Positions 14,345-23,851 of a stretch of DNA of 64,000 nt are shown piece after piece. Both the position numbers and the translations under genes were made by a program. The DNA lies in contig NZ_RQET01000007.1 of the NCBI RefSeq assembly GCF_004769195.1, positions 124,001 through 188,000 on the forward strand, written 5' to 3'. Position 1 is the first letter of the stretch. Each line of letters begins with the position of its first letter. The notes under the pieces are model-generated. The model saw only the letters and a program-made list of their open reading frames with translations. It did not search any database and was not told where the DNA came from. This DNA is from Leptospira fletcheri. GTDB lineage: Bacteria > Spirochaetota > Leptospiria > Leptospirales > Leptospiraceae.

Positions 14345-16356
14345 AAGCTCCCGCTACCAAGGAAATGTTATTCGAAGCGGTCCGAGATCGCTTAGGTCCG
14401 GAAGCTCTCGAACAGGTGGAAAGAGCCTACAAAATTTCCGACGACGCGCACCAGGGGCAATTTCGTTTATCGGGTGAACCCTATGTCGTACACCCTTTGC
14501 AAGTGGGTTATATTCTCTTCGAATTGGGATTGGACGAGAAAGTGATTTCGGCAGGTCTCCTTCATGACGTGATCGAGGATACGGTTTATTCCCGCTCGGA
14601 CATGGTCCGGGATTTCGGTACGGAGATCACCCAATTGGTGGAGGGTGTCACGAAGATATCCGAAATCAAAAGCCAGTCTAGAGAAACGGAAGCTGCGGAA
14701 AATATCAGGAAAATCATTATCGCCACCATCCAGGATATACGGGTCATATTGATCAAATTGGCGGATAAGACCCACAATATGAGGACTCTTTCCTTCCAGC
14801 CTCCCGAAAAGCAGAGAAGGATCGCCAATGAGACGTTGTCCTTATACGCCCCGATCGCAGGAAGATTAGGTATTTATAAAGTAAAATCGGAATTGGAGGA
14901 TCTCGCCTTCCAAGTCATATATCCTGAAGAATACCAGGATATTAAAAAGAGAATCAACGTAAAGAAGTCGGAGCGGGAGGAATACATAGATAAACTCCAG
15001 CTCATTCTGAAACAACGATTGGCGGAGATCAGCATCGATGCTCAAGTAGAGGGTAGAGCGAAACATTTCTTTTCCATCTACAGGAAAATGAAGACTAAGG
15101 AGAAGACGTTCGACGAAATCTTCGATTTGCGCGCGATCCGTATCATTACCGACGAGATCAAGGATTGTTACGGGGTTTTAGGAATCGTCCATACTCTTTG
15201 GACTCCCGTTCCGGGTAGGTTTAAGGATTATATCGCCACACCCAAGACGAATATGTACCAATCCCTGCATACGACCGTTATCGGTCCGGATGGAAAACCC
15301 TTGGAAGTGCAGATTCGGACGACGGAGATGAATGCGATCGCGGAGTTCGGTATCGCGGCGCATTGGGTGTACAAGGAAGGAAAGGCACATGCGAACGAGC
15401 GTCACCTAACCGTAAAATGGTTGGAGGTTCTTCAATCGTGGCAGGACTCCGCCTTGGATCCGAAGGAATTTTTAGAGGAGCTGAAATACGATCTCCACGA
15501 AGACGAAGTATTCGTTTTTACCCCGAAAGGAGAAATCATTCAACTTCCGAAAGGCGCGACCGTATTGGATTTCGCTTTTCGGATTCACACGGACGTAGGC
15601 CTGCATTGCAAGGGGGCGAAAATCAACAGCAGGATGATTCCTTTGCGAACGGAGTTGAGGAGCGGGGATCAAGTCGAAGTCGTCGTGGACAAACGTTCCA
15701 AACCTTCTCCGATCTGGTTACGGATCGTGAGAACGACTTCCGCAAGGCAAAAGCTGAGAGCCTACTTCCGCAAGCTGAGGGAAGAAACCCGTAAAGATCT
15801 GGAACAGGGAGCGGAAAGCGCGGCGGAGCTTACGTTAAACGCGGAAGTCCTCGAGGAGTTAAAGCGTAAGCCTTCTCAAGATAAAAACCAAAAACAGGGC
15901 CAAGCCGTTCAGGGAAGGGTGCTCGTTGCCGGGCTCCGGGATATTCCCGTCAGGCTTTCCGGATGCTGTTCTCCCTTGCCCGGAGACCAGATCATAGGAT
16001 TCGTCACACGCGGACGGGGAGTCTCCGTTCATAAGAAAAATTGTAATGTAGCGATGAAACAAAGAGAGGAAGAACAGCTTCGGATGATCTCCGTGGATTG
16101 GGATTACGGCCAAACCGAGCCCGTACCCGTTCGTGTGGAAGTCAAGGCCCGGGATCGTCAGGGAATTTATTTGGAAATGGTAAAAAGCATTTCCGGAACC
16201 CAGACGAATATTCTGGAAGCGGGAGCCTCCACCGTCCAAAAGGACACTCTTATGGCGAGATTTATGATCGAAGTCGAGCACTTGGATCAATTAAAGGAAA
16301 TTCTCGGAAACCTGAAACGAATCCCCGACGTGGTATTTGCGCACAGGGTAAAATAG
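14332..16356 (+). CDS. Bifunctional (p)ppGpp synthetase/hydrolase, RelA/SpoT family
   Basis: This is a 674-residue long Rel protein that sets the level of the alarmone (p)ppGpp. Domain order: HD hydrolase (residues about 45-195, with intact HPLQVGY and LLHDVIEDT metal motifs), synthetase (about 240-350, with KHFFSIYRKM, FDEIFDLRAIRII, GRFKDYIATPKTNMYQSLHT and EVQIRTTEMNAIAEFGIAAHW), TGS (about 395-455, VFVFTPKGEIIQLPKGATVLDF), then the C-terminal regulatory part with an RLSGCCSPLPGD motif and an ACT domain. The intact HD motif indicates hydrolase activity, so it is likely the only long Rel enzyme. It is translated from an ATG inside the end of nadC. Confidence 0.94.
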   Translation: MGFIKAPATKEMLFEAVRDRLGPEALEQVERAYKISDDAHQGQFRLSGEPYVVHPLQVGYILFELGLDEKVISAGLLHDVIEDTVYSRSDMVRDFGTEITQLVEGVTKISEIKSQSRETEAAENIRKIIIATIQDIRVILIKLADKTHNMRTLSFQPPEKQRRIANETLSLYAPIAGRLGIYKVKSELEDLAFQVIYPEEYQDIKKRINVKKSEREEYIDKLQLILKQRLAEISIDAQVEGRAKHFFSIYRKMKTKEKTFDEIFDLRAIRIITDEIKDCYGVLGIVHTLWTPVPGRFKDYIATPKTNMYQSLHTTVIGPDGKPLEVQIRTTEMNAIAEFGIAAHWVYKEGKAHANERHLTVKWLEVLQSWQDSALDPKEFLEELKYDLHEDEVFVFTPKGEIIQLPKGATVLDFAFRIHTDVGLHCKGAKINSRMIPLRTELRSGDQVEVVVDKRSKPSPIWLRIVRTTSARQKLRAYFRKLREETRKDLEQGAESAAELTLNAEVLEELKRKPSQDKNQKQGQAVQGRVLVAGLRDIPVRLSGCCSPLPGDQIIGFVTRGRGVSVHKKNCNVAMKQREEEQLRMISVDWDYGQTEPVPVRVEVKARDRQGIYLEMVKSISGTQTNILEAGASTVQKDTLMARFMIEVEHLDQLKEILGNLKRIPDVVFAHRVK

Positions 16357-16448
16357 GTTTTCTAAGACCCGAAAAATCCCTCCAAAATTTCCGGATTGGG
16401 TTTGCCCGAAATGACCTTTTCGGAAATTCTTTTAGGACGAGGTGCACA

Positions 16449-18287
16449 TTGAAACAGGAAAGGAAAGGCGGCAAAAAAATCCGGAATACGATCTTATTCT
16501 TGGCGGTCCTGGTTTGTATCGGTAGCCTTCTGGGCTGCGGGGAAAAAGAGGAATCCGACAACGGAACGGTAGTGAAGGACCAACCTTGGGAAGGTGCTCT
16601 CGGCTCCATTCCCGAGTCCCTGAGAACTCCGAATCCTATGGTTTCGTCTAACGCGAAGAAGGGCGGCACTTTGCGGATCTATAGCCACCAATTCCCGAAA
16701 TCTCTCAATTATTATCTGGAACAGTTTTCCACCACTGCGGAAATTTTCCAGACCATGTACGAGCCCTTATTGGATTACCACCCGATCTCGTTGGAGCCGA
16801 TTCCCCACTTGGCTAGTTCCTGGAAAATTTCTCCGGACAAGAAAAAGTTCACTTTCAAGATAGATAGAAACGCGAAATGGTCCGACGGGAAGCCGGTTAC
16901 CGCAAAGGACGTGGTCTTTACCTACGACACCTTAATGAGCAAGGAAAATAACACCGCAGTTTTCAGGATCGGCCTCGCCCGTTTCGAGAAGCCGAAAGTG
17001 ATCGGAGAATTCGAGGTCGAGTTCACTCAGAAGGAGATTCACTGGTCCAACTTCGAGACGGTCGCGCATTCCTTATTTATTCTTCCGGAGCACCATTTCC
17101 AGGGAAAAGACTTCAACAAGGAGAATTTCGAATTTCCCGTCGTTTCGGGGCCGTACGAACTTCTTTCCGCTAAGAAGGGAAGATACATTCGCCTGAAAAG
17201 ACGAGGGGATTATTGGATGCGTGCTTATCCTTTTTATAAGGGCAGCGACAATTTCGACGTCTTGCTGTTCAAGGTATATACCGAGGAAGCCGTCGCTTTT
17301 CAAGCATTCAAAAAAGGGGATATAGATATTTATCCTGTATATAAGGCGTATACTTGGGTAAAAGAAGCCATAGGTGAAACCTTCGATAAGAATTATATAG
17401 TTAAGCAGAAGGTCTATAACGACAAGCCCATCGGTTTTCAAGGATGGGTATTTAATATGCGAAGACCTCCTTTCGACGATGTCAGAGTGCGTAAGGCGAT
17501 AGCTCACCTCGTAGATCGCAAGCTCTTGGTCGAAAAACTCGCGTTCAACGAGTACGATCTTACCGATGCCTATTACACAGGAGTATGGCCTTCCAATACC
17601 TCTCCGAATCCTCCTATCGAATACGATCCGGCAAAAGCGCGCAAATTGTTATCCGACGCGGGCTGGAAACCCAATGCGAAGGGAATTTTGGAAAAGAACG
17701 GTAAGGAGTTCAAGTTTTCCATATTGGACCGAGACAAAGGAACCGAAAAATATTTCACGGTCTTTATCGAAAGGGCCAAGGAACTGGGCATACAAGCGGC
17801 GATCGATTTCACGGATCTTGCCGAATGGAGTTCCCGGATGGACAAATACGATTTCGATATGACTTGGGCGGCCTGGGGAGGCGGTCTGTTTCCGGATCCG
17901 GAACCGATGTGGTTCTCTGCTTATGCCGACGAGAACGGTCAAAATAATCTCGCGGGATTCAAAAGCCAGGAAGTGGATCAATTGATCCGAGAGCAAAAAA
18001 CCGAGTTCGACGTCAAAAGACGCAGCGAGATTCTCAGAAAAATCGACAAGGCTCTGACCAAGGAGGTGCCGTACGTTCTCCTCTGGAATACCAAGTCGAC
18101 ACGATTGCTGTACTGGAACCGATTCGGTTCTCCGACAAATTCACTCGGAAAATACAGCGGGGAAAATGGAGCCAATCATTTGTGGTGGTTGGAGGAAAAC
18201 AAGTTGGAACTTTTGACCGCGAGTAAGAAAACGAAAACCGCGCTTCCGGCTTATTCCCCTGTGCTGAAATATTCTCCGCTGAACTGA
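16449..18287 (+). CDS. Oligopeptide ABC transporter substrate-binding lipoprotein (family 5)
   Basis: This encodes about 612 residues. It is an extracytoplasmic solute-binding protein of the OppA/DppA class: FKIDRNAKWSDGKPVTAKDV, VFTYDTLMS, VRKAIAHLVDRKLLVEKLAF and EIKEVPYVLLWN-like segments are typical. The start is the TTG at 16449, after an AGGACGAGG ribosome-binding site. It gives a basic stretch, a hydrophobic core (TILFLAVLVCIGSLLGC) and a lipobox. A longer frame opens upstream inside rel in another frame and should be ignored. No permease or ATPase genes are adjacent. The kinase-like gene begins three bases after the stop. Confidence 0.85.
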   Translation: MKQERKGGKKIRNTILFLAVLVCIGSLLGCGEKEESDNGTVVKDQPWEGALGSIPESLRTPNPMVSSNAKKGGTLRIYSHQFPKSLNYYLEQFSTTAEIFQTMYEPLLDYHPISLEPIPHLASSWKISPDKKKFTFKIDRNAKWSDGKPVTAKDVVFTYDTLMSKENNTAVFRIGLARFEKPKVIGEFEVEFTQKEIHWSNFETVAHSLFILPEHHFQGKDFNKENFEFPVVSGPYELLSAKKGRYIRLKRRGDYWMRAYPFYKGSDNFDVLLFKVYTEEAVAFQAFKKGDIDIYPVYKAYTWVKEAIGETFDKNYIVKQKVYNDKPIGFQGWVFNMRRPPFDDVRVRKAIAHLVDRKLLVEKLAFNEYDLTDAYYTGVWPSNTSPNPPIEYDPAKARKLLSDAGWKPNAKGILEKNGKEFKFSILDRDKGTEKYFTVFIERAKELGIQAAIDFTDLAEWSSRMDKYDFDMTWAAWGGGLFPDPEPMWFSAYADENGQNNLAGFKSQEVDQLIREQKTEFDVKRRSEILRKIDKALTKEVPYVLLWNTKSTRLLYWNRFGSPTNSLGKYSGENGANHLWWLEENKLELLTASKKTKTALPAYSPVLKYSPLN

Positions 18288-18290
18288 AAC

Positions 18291-19358
18291 ATGGCAAAGA
18301 AAGGAAGGTTCTCGGAATTCGGGGATGCGATTCGGAATTTTTGGAATTCCCCCGGAATCCCGAATTTCATAGAAATCCTGGAAAAGGGCCTTGATAAGGA
18401 ACTTTTCTTTGATCCCGAAAAAGCAGGAGAGCGCATACCGCTCGAAGACCTTCCCGTAGATTTCCGGCTGAGACAGTCCGGTTTTTTGCGGAAGTTTTAC
18501 GAGCGGGTTTTTCCGGTTTCCCATCTATTTCGCATAACGCATAGATACGAGAGGGAATTCCTGGACGGTTTCATGCCCTTGGCGGCGGAAAATTATATCG
18601 GTAGGGGTTCCTATAAATTCGTATACGCGCTTCCTTGGAACCAAGTCGTGAAAATAGGTAAATCCAAACTTCCTTCCGATCCGATCTTCGGTTCCTTGTA
18701 CAAAGAAGTCCAAAAAAATCTGGGAAAATACCTGAAACCGGAGGAGATCCGACTGATGGAATTCCTACAGCAAGGAATCTGGAGGGAATCTCTTCGCGAC
18801 GAGATCCGATTCAAATTCGCCCGTTTAGGATTGGAAAGGCTGCACTATTGGAAACTCAAAAGCCTGATTCCGGATCTCGTCCTGCCCACTCGTTTTTTTA
18901 TGGGATTGCGCTTTCGAAAGAGCCCTTTCGGAATCCCGGTGATCACATTGACTCCTTGCGATAATCAGAATCTACTTCCGGGAAAACACCTGAAGGAGTT
19001 CATCCGCTTGAACGAAAAGATCCGGCAGAATCCCATCCAGGACGCCCTCTTTCCCAAGTGGAAACTGAACTTCGACACTCATCGTTTCGGCGTGGTCAGT
19101 AAGGCGAAGCTGAAAAAAATCGCTCTGGATTTTCATCGGGTCATAGAGGTTACCCGTCACCTCGCCAATGAGGAAAAGTTGATTTTCGATATCCATTCGG
19201 AGAATATCATCATCACGATTCCCGATTTCGAATTGAAGATCTTCGATTATCACGTTTTTGACGAACACCTGTACGAACCGAGTAAGGAAAATCCTTCTCC
19301 GGAGGTGGATCACATCAATCTGATCAAGGAGTTCGTTCGTTCTTTCGAATTAGGTTGA
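18291..19358 (+). CDS. Divergent protein-kinase-like protein
   Basis: This encodes 355 residues and no familiar family is obvious at first sight. The layout suggests a protein-kinase or APH-like fold: a glycine-rich loop GRGSYKFV (104-111), VVKIG with Lys121, a possible helix-C Glu139, a catalytic loop FDIHSENIII with Asp300 and Asn305 at the kinase D-x4-N spacing, and Asp319 (KIFDYHVFD) 14 residues after the Asn, the place of the DFG Asp. The HRD His and the DFG Gly are not conserved. It begins three bases after the substrate-binding lipoprotein gene. A role as a small-molecule or protein kinase is inference. It could also be a catalytically dead scaffold. Confidence 0.5.
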   Translation: MAKKGRFSEFGDAIRNFWNSPGIPNFIEILEKGLDKELFFDPEKAGERIPLEDLPVDFRLRQSGFLRKFYERVFPVSHLFRITHRYEREFLDGFMPLAAENYIGRGSYKFVYALPWNQVVKIGKSKLPSDPIFGSLYKEVQKNLGKYLKPEEIRLMEFLQQGIWRESLRDEIRFKFARLGLERLHYWKLKSLIPDLVLPTRFFMGLRFRKSPFGIPVITLTPCDNQNLLPGKHLKEFIRLNEKIRQNPIQDALFPKWKLNFDTHRFGVVSKAKLKKIALDFHRVIEVTRHLANEEKLIFDIHSENIIITIPDFELKIFDYHVFDEHLYEPSKENPSPEVDHINLIKEFVRSFELG

Positions 19359-19408
19359 TTCTATTCGGATTTTGGTTATCAAGGAAGAGAGTGCATTTTT
19401 TCCGAGAA

Positions 19409-20062
19409 TCATTTTTTCTTTCGTCTGGATTTGGAAAGATCCGCCAAGGATTTTAATCTCAATCGAAGTATCTGGCGGCACTCTTCCAACACGGCTTTTC
19501 CTTGTTGCGAGTCCAATTCGTTCGCAAACCGAACCAGGGTTCCCATGGTATGGCAAGTATAGAGCGCGAAGGGCCGTAAATCATTTTCCTTCAATCCTGG
19601 AAGACAGCGCAGTCCCGTTTTTACGATGAGTTCCGCGTTTCGGTGCGTGTCCAAATTATCCTCGGTGATCAGTTCGGGAACTGCTCTTGCTCCCGCCCAA
19701 AGATTTGCCAGGGCCGGATCTTTTTGGAAAAACTCCGCAAATTGTATGAGCGCTTTTTCTCCTAGGGATTCGAATTCCTCCGCATTTCGAACGGATTCCA
19801 ATAAGGTCTTTGTGCCTTCGTTGATCCGGTCGTAATATTCCCGCATGATGGCAAGTAGCAGAGAGTTTTTTCCGGGAAAATATTGGTATAAGGAGCCGAT
19901 CTGTATACCGGCCGACTGGGCGATCTCTCTCATACTCACCGCGTCGATTCCCCGTTTCCCGATCAGATCCCTAGCAGTTTTCAGGATCATATCCACTCTT
20001 TCCCTACTTCTGGATTGTACCGGGGTGCGAGGCTCCTGTTTCATACAGAAGCACGGTATCAT
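19409..20062 (-). CDS. TetR-family repressor
   Basis: This encodes 217 residues, or about 211 if translated from the internal ATG (MKQEPRTPVQ). The TetR DNA-binding domain is clear: RVDMILKTARDLIGKRGIDAV, then SMREIAQSAGIQIGSLYQYF and PGKNSLLLAIMREYY. The ligand domain is not assignable. It diverges from a flavin monooxygenase gene. The 119 bases between the two contain a perfect 8+8 inverted repeat (20147-20169), so it probably represses that gene and itself. Confidence 0.88.
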   Translation of the reverse strand: MIPCFCMKQEPRTPVQSRSRERVDMILKTARDLIGKRGIDAVSMREIAQSAGIQIGSLYQYFPGKNSLLLAIMREYYDRINEGTKTLLESVRNAEEFESLGEKALIQFAEFFQKDPALANLWAGARAVPELITEDNLDTHRNAELIVKTGLRCLPGLKENDLRPFALYTCHTMGTLVRFANELDSQQGKAVLEECRQILRLRLKSLADLSKSRRKKK

Positions 20063-20146
20063 TTTATCCCCTTCCTAGACTACTTTTTTCTTCCATTGGA
20101 GTTTTTTGTTTGACTCTCATTTTTAATGCGATCATTGATCATGTTT

Positions 20147-20169
20147 AAAATGAGAACAATGCTCATTTT
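20147..20169. promoter_or_regulatory. Likely TetR operator
   Basis: AAAATGAG (20147-20154) and CTCATTTT (20162-20169) form a perfect inverted repeat with a 7-base spacer. It lies 12 bases before the monooxygenase start codon. A GATCATTGATC palindrome lies just upstream near 20130. Binding by the adjacent TetR is inferred from position. Confidence 0.6.
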
Positions 20170-20181
20170 AAGAGGAAAGGT

Positions 20182-21591
20182 ATGAATGAGAAAATTGCAG
20201 TTCGACCGAATTCGAAAGAGTCCGGAGTTTATTGTATCGTAGGAGCGGGGCCGGCCGGATTGTCCATGGCAAGGTCCTTGGAGTCGAAAGGAATTCCGTT
20301 TCATATCTTCGAAAAGCATTCGAATGTCGGAGGCATTTGGGACATCGACAATCCCGGATCGCCGATGTACGAAAGCGCTCATTTTATCTCTTCCAAGTAT
20401 CTTTCCAATTATGTGGATTTTCCGATGCCGGAGGATTATCCGGATTATCCTTCCAATCGTCAGATCCTGGCCTACCACCGTGCTTTTGCGAAGGAATACG
20501 ATTTGTACAAGCATATTCGATTTAACACCTCGGTTCGTTCGATAGAAAAGAAAGGATCCAAATGGTCGGTCACTTTGGAGAATGGGGAAACTGCATTGTA
20601 CGAAGGAGTGATCTGCGCGAGCGGAATTACCTGGTCTCCGAATGTGCCCAAGTTTCCCGGGCAAGACACTTTTAGGGGAGAGATCCTCCATAGTGTAAAA
20701 TACAAAGAGCTATCCTTGTTCCGGGGAAAACGGGTATTGATCGTCGGGGCGGGAAACTCCGGTTGCGATATCGCCTGCGATGCCGGGGTCGCAGCGGATC
20801 AGGCTTTTATCAGCGTTAGACGAGGATATTATTTTATACCTAAACATATCTTGGGAATGCCTGCGGACGTTTTCGGCGACGGAGCCCATTGGATTCCGAA
20901 TTGGTTCTCGCAATGGGTATTCGGAATCATCTTGAAATTCCTTGTGGGAGATCTGACGAAGTTGGGGCTTCGCGCACCCGATCATAAAATTTTCGAAACC
21001 CATCCGATCCTGAACGATCAACTCATACACAATCTGCGTCACGGAGACGTGATCGCAAAAGGGGACATCGCGCGTTTGGACGAAGAATACGTGGAGTTTC
21101 AGGACGGATCCAGAGAGAAGATCGATCTTATCGTTCTCGCAACCGGCTACCATTGGTCCATTCCGTACATGAACGAAACGTATTTCGAATGGAAGAACGG
21201 TCGGCCGGAACTCTATCTGACGCTTTTTAATCGCAACTATGAGAATCTCTACGCTTTGGGTTACATGGAGACCGACGGAGGGGCGTATAAGATGTTCGAC
21301 GAAATGGCGAATCTGATCTCCTCTTATATAGAGGCGAAACGGAACGGGGACGCTTCCGCGGAAAAATTCGAACGTTTGATCCGAAGCGACCGGCCGTTAT
21401 TGAACGGTGGAATCAAATACCTGAATACGGGACGCCATTCCGTTTACGTCAATCAGGTCGCGTTTAAAAAATACCGTTCCAAAATACAAAAGAAAATGGG
21501 TTGGCCGGAACTGAAAACCGGCCAATTTGAATCATTAAAAAAACGGAATGAATTTACGAAACCCGGCGAGCTCGTAGGAGCTAAGGTATAA
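20182..21591 (+). CDS. Flavin-containing monooxygenase-like NAD(P)/FAD enzyme
   Basis: This is a 469-residue protein of the FMO/Baeyer-Villiger superfamily. An N-terminal FAD Rossmann motif IVGAGPAGLSMARSL (residues about 19-33) is followed by a FIS-like fingerprint FRGEILHSVKY (the FxGxxxHxxxY class signature). An NADP motif LIVGAGNSGCDIACD (about 189-203) and ATGYHW near residue 324 complete the pattern. It oxygenates a nucleophilic or ketone substrate that cannot be named from sequence. It is probably controlled by the divergent TetR gene. Confidence 0.87.
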   Translation: MNEKIAVRPNSKESGVYCIVGAGPAGLSMARSLESKGIPFHIFEKHSNVGGIWDIDNPGSPMYESAHFISSKYLSNYVDFPMPEDYPDYPSNRQILAYHRAFAKEYDLYKHIRFNTSVRSIEKKGSKWSVTLENGETALYEGVICASGITWSPNVPKFPGQDTFRGEILHSVKYKELSLFRGKRVLIVGAGNSGCDIACDAGVAADQAFISVRRGYYFIPKHILGMPADVFGDGAHWIPNWFSQWVFGIILKFLVGDLTKLGLRAPDHKIFETHPILNDQLIHNLRHGDVIAKGDIARLDEEYVEFQDGSREKIDLIVLATGYHWSIPYMNETYFEWKNGRPELYLTLFNRNYENLYALGYMETDGGAYKMFDEMANLISSYIEAKRNGDASAEKFERLIRSDRPLLNGGIKYLNTGRHSVYVNQVAFKKYRSKIQKKMGWPELKTGQFESLKKRNEFTKPGELVGAKV

Positions 21592-21761
21592 GTTCACGTA
21601 GTTTTTCGGGTTCCTGGATTGCCAGGATTGCCCTGAGAGGAGGGAGGGATCGGAGAGTCATCCGGACAAATCTGGATACAAACTCGTTCTTCTGTGCTTC
21701 CCTCCCATCTTCAAAAACCGTTTACGGATCGACCTCGGATAAAAATCCTATCAATGGGGAT

Positions 21762-21777
21762 ATTTCCCCGGGGAAAT
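21762..21777. promoter_or_regulatory. Palindrome upstream of purB
   Basis: ATTTCCCCGGGGAAAT is a perfect 16-base palindrome that ends five bases before the purB start codon. It could be an operator or only a chance repeat. It overlaps the place where a ribosome-binding site is expected. The preceding 190 bases contain no gene. Confidence 0.35.
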
Positions 21778-21782
21778 CGGGA

Positions 21783-23084
21783 ATGATAGATCGATATTCG
21801 AATCCGGAAATCGCTAAGATTTGGGAATTGGAGAATAAATTCGAAATCTGGAAGGAGATCGAAATCCTGGCCACCGAGGCAAGGATGAAAAAAGGAGAGG
21901 TCCCGAAAGAGGATTTCGAGGAAATCCGATCCAAGGCCAAATTCAAGGTGGATGAAATTTTGGAGATAGAATCCAAGGTCCATCATGACGTGATTGCCTT
22001 CTTAACGAATATGAATTCCTATATAGGTCCGGCCGGACGTCATGTACATTACGGACTAACGTCCTCGGATATAGGGGACACCGCTCTTTGTGTGCAGATG
22101 GTCCAAGCCATGGATCTGATTCTGAAAAAGACGGAAGAGCTCATTCTTGCCATTCGTGAAAAGGCGATCCAGTTCAAGGACCTTCCTTGCATCGGAAGAT
22201 CCCACGGCATTCATGCTGAGCCCATGACCTTAGGTCTGAAGTTCGCCCTTTTTTACGAAGAGATGAAACGGAACCGGGATCGTTTGAAGGCCGCCAAAGA
22301 GGAGATTTCCGTAGGAAAACTTTCCGGAGCCGTCGGCACATACTCCAATATAGAACCTGACATAGAGGAGTATGTCTGCGGAAAGCTAGGCCTCAAGCCG
22401 GATCCGATCGCAACTCAAGTAGTATCACGCGATAGACATGCTGCCTATATGTCCGCGTTAGGAGTCACTGCGGCTAGTTTGGACCGCTTTGCAACGGAGA
22501 TCCGTCTTTTGCAAAAAACGGAGGGAAGGGAAGTGGAGGAACCGTTCGCTGCGGGACAAAAAGGATCTTCAGCCATGCCTCACAAACGGAACCCGGTGAT
22601 CTGCGAGAGAATTTCCGGAATTTCAAGAGTGATCCGGTCCAATGTTCAGACCGCATTGCAAAACGTCCCGCTTTGGCATGAAAGGGATATTTCCCATTCT
22701 TCCGCAGAAAGAATCGTGATCCCGGACTCTACGATCGCGTTGGAATATATTTTGGATAAGATGCTCTTTGTGGTCAGGAACCTCCATGTTTACCCTGACG
22801 CGATCGCGAGAACTTTAGGAATCACAAGGGGTTTGATTTTTTCCCAGAAGGTGCTTTTACATCTTATAGAAAAAGGCGGAATCACCAGAGAGGACGCTTA
22901 TGTGATCGTACAAGGACACGCGATGGAAGTTTGGGCGGATCCGGGTAAAAATCTGAAGGATTGTCTCGCCGCCGATCCCAAGGTCCAAAATGCGTTAAGC
23001 AAAGCGGACTTGGAGGAGATTTTCAGGATCGAACCTTACCTATCAAAGGTGGGATTGATTTATAAGAGACTTGGCCTAGATTGA
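21783..23084 (+). CDS. purB: Adenylosuccinate lyase
   Basis: This is a 433-residue PurB of the fumarase/aspartase superfamily. It cleaves SAICAR and adenylosuccinate in purine synthesis. Seen: HYGLTSSDIGDTALC, the RSHGIHAEPMTLGLKFALF segment with a catalytic His, and the superfamily signature GSSAMPHKRNPV, with the base Ser on the mobile loop. It runs directly into the next gene. Confidence 0.96.
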   Translation: MIDRYSNPEIAKIWELENKFEIWKEIEILATEARMKKGEVPKEDFEEIRSKAKFKVDEILEIESKVHHDVIAFLTNMNSYIGPAGRHVHYGLTSSDIGDTALCVQMVQAMDLILKKTEELILAIREKAIQFKDLPCIGRSHGIHAEPMTLGLKFALFYEEMKRNRDRLKAAKEEISVGKLSGAVGTYSNIEPDIEEYVCGKLGLKPDPIATQVVSRDRHAAYMSALGVTAASLDRFATEIRLLQKTEGREVEEPFAAGQKGSSAMPHKRNPVICERISGISRVIRSNVQTALQNVPLWHERDISHSSAERIVIPDSTIALEYILDKMLFVVRNLHVYPDAIARTLGITRGLIFSQKVLLHLIEKGGITREDAYVIVQGHAMEVWADPGKNLKDCLAADPKVQNALSKADLEEIFRIEPYLSKVGLIYKRLGLD

Positions 23085-23089
23085 GTCTT

Positions 23090-23851
23090 ATGCCCAAGCA
23101 CGCGATTTTAGGTTTAGGTTATACCGGTCTGCGAGTACTGGAATCGTTACAGGAAGAGTTTCAGATATCCTCTTTTTCCCGTGAGACGACGGTCGCCGAC
23201 TCCGAAATTTATGATTTCGGCAACGCGGAAACCGTCCGAAAGTTCGTCGGCGAATACGAAAATTCCCCTTTCGATTCCTTGATTATTACGTTTCCCTTAC
23301 ATTCCATTCCTACGAAATACGTTTTGCCGAAGGCTTTCTCGAAAGTCTCCCGTCGGAAATGGCTTTTGGGAACTACTAGCATCTACAGGAGAGAGGGGGA
23401 AATTCGGGAAAGCACGCCTAAGAATCCGGAGCACGAACGATTCGAAATCGAAGAGAAATTTCTGGAATCGGGGGGAAAAATACTTCGCCTGAGCGGAATC
23501 TACGGACCTTCTCGGAATCCGGCGGATTGGATCCGCAAGGGATTGGTTCGGAAATCCAAGAGGCAATTGAACCTATGTCATATCTCGGATATCACCGAAG
23601 TCATAAAGGGAATTCTATCGGATTCGCAGGACATACTCCCCCCCGAATTGGTTTTTTCGGACAACCAATGGCATACTTGGTGGGAAATCTTCCAATTTTT
23701 AGAGGAAAAAGGTCGTATATCCAACTATCCCGAAGTCGAGCCCGATCGAGAAGACGCGTTCGTAGATAGCGATCTGATTCGGAAATTTCTTCCTGGTTTA
23801 CAAACAAAGGACTTTTGGAGAGAGTTGGAAAAACTGGAAGAGTCCCCTTGA
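23090..23851 (+). CDS. NAD(P)-binding Rossmann-fold protein
   Basis: This encodes about 253 residues with an N-terminal ILGLGYTGLRVLESL dinucleotide-binding motif, and later GKILRLSGIYGPSRNP and NLCHISDITEVIKGIL, as in YeeZ-like extended short-chain dehydrogenases. The classical Tyr-x3-Lys pair is not clear. The substrate is unknown. I start at the ATG at 23090; a TTG at 23081 would overlap the purB stop. It overlaps the AraC-type gene by TTGA. Confidence 0.72.
   Translation: MPKHAILGLGYTGLRVLESLQEEFQISSFSRETTVADSEIYDFGNAETVRKFVGEYENSPFDSLIITFPLHSIPTKYVLPKAFSKVSRRKWLLGTTSIYRREGEIRESTPKNPEHERFEIEEKFLESGGKILRLSGIYGPSRNPADWIRKGLVRKSKRQLNLCHISDITEVIKGILSDSQDILPPELVFSDNQWHTWWEIFQFLEEKGRISNYPEVEPDREDAFVDSDLIRKFLPGLQTKDFWRELEKLEESP

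Noticed and set aside
16098..16448. N-terminal extension of the peptide-binding lipoprotein
   Set aside because: It lies inside rel in another frame; the TTG at 16449 gives a proper ribosome-binding site and lipoprotein signal.
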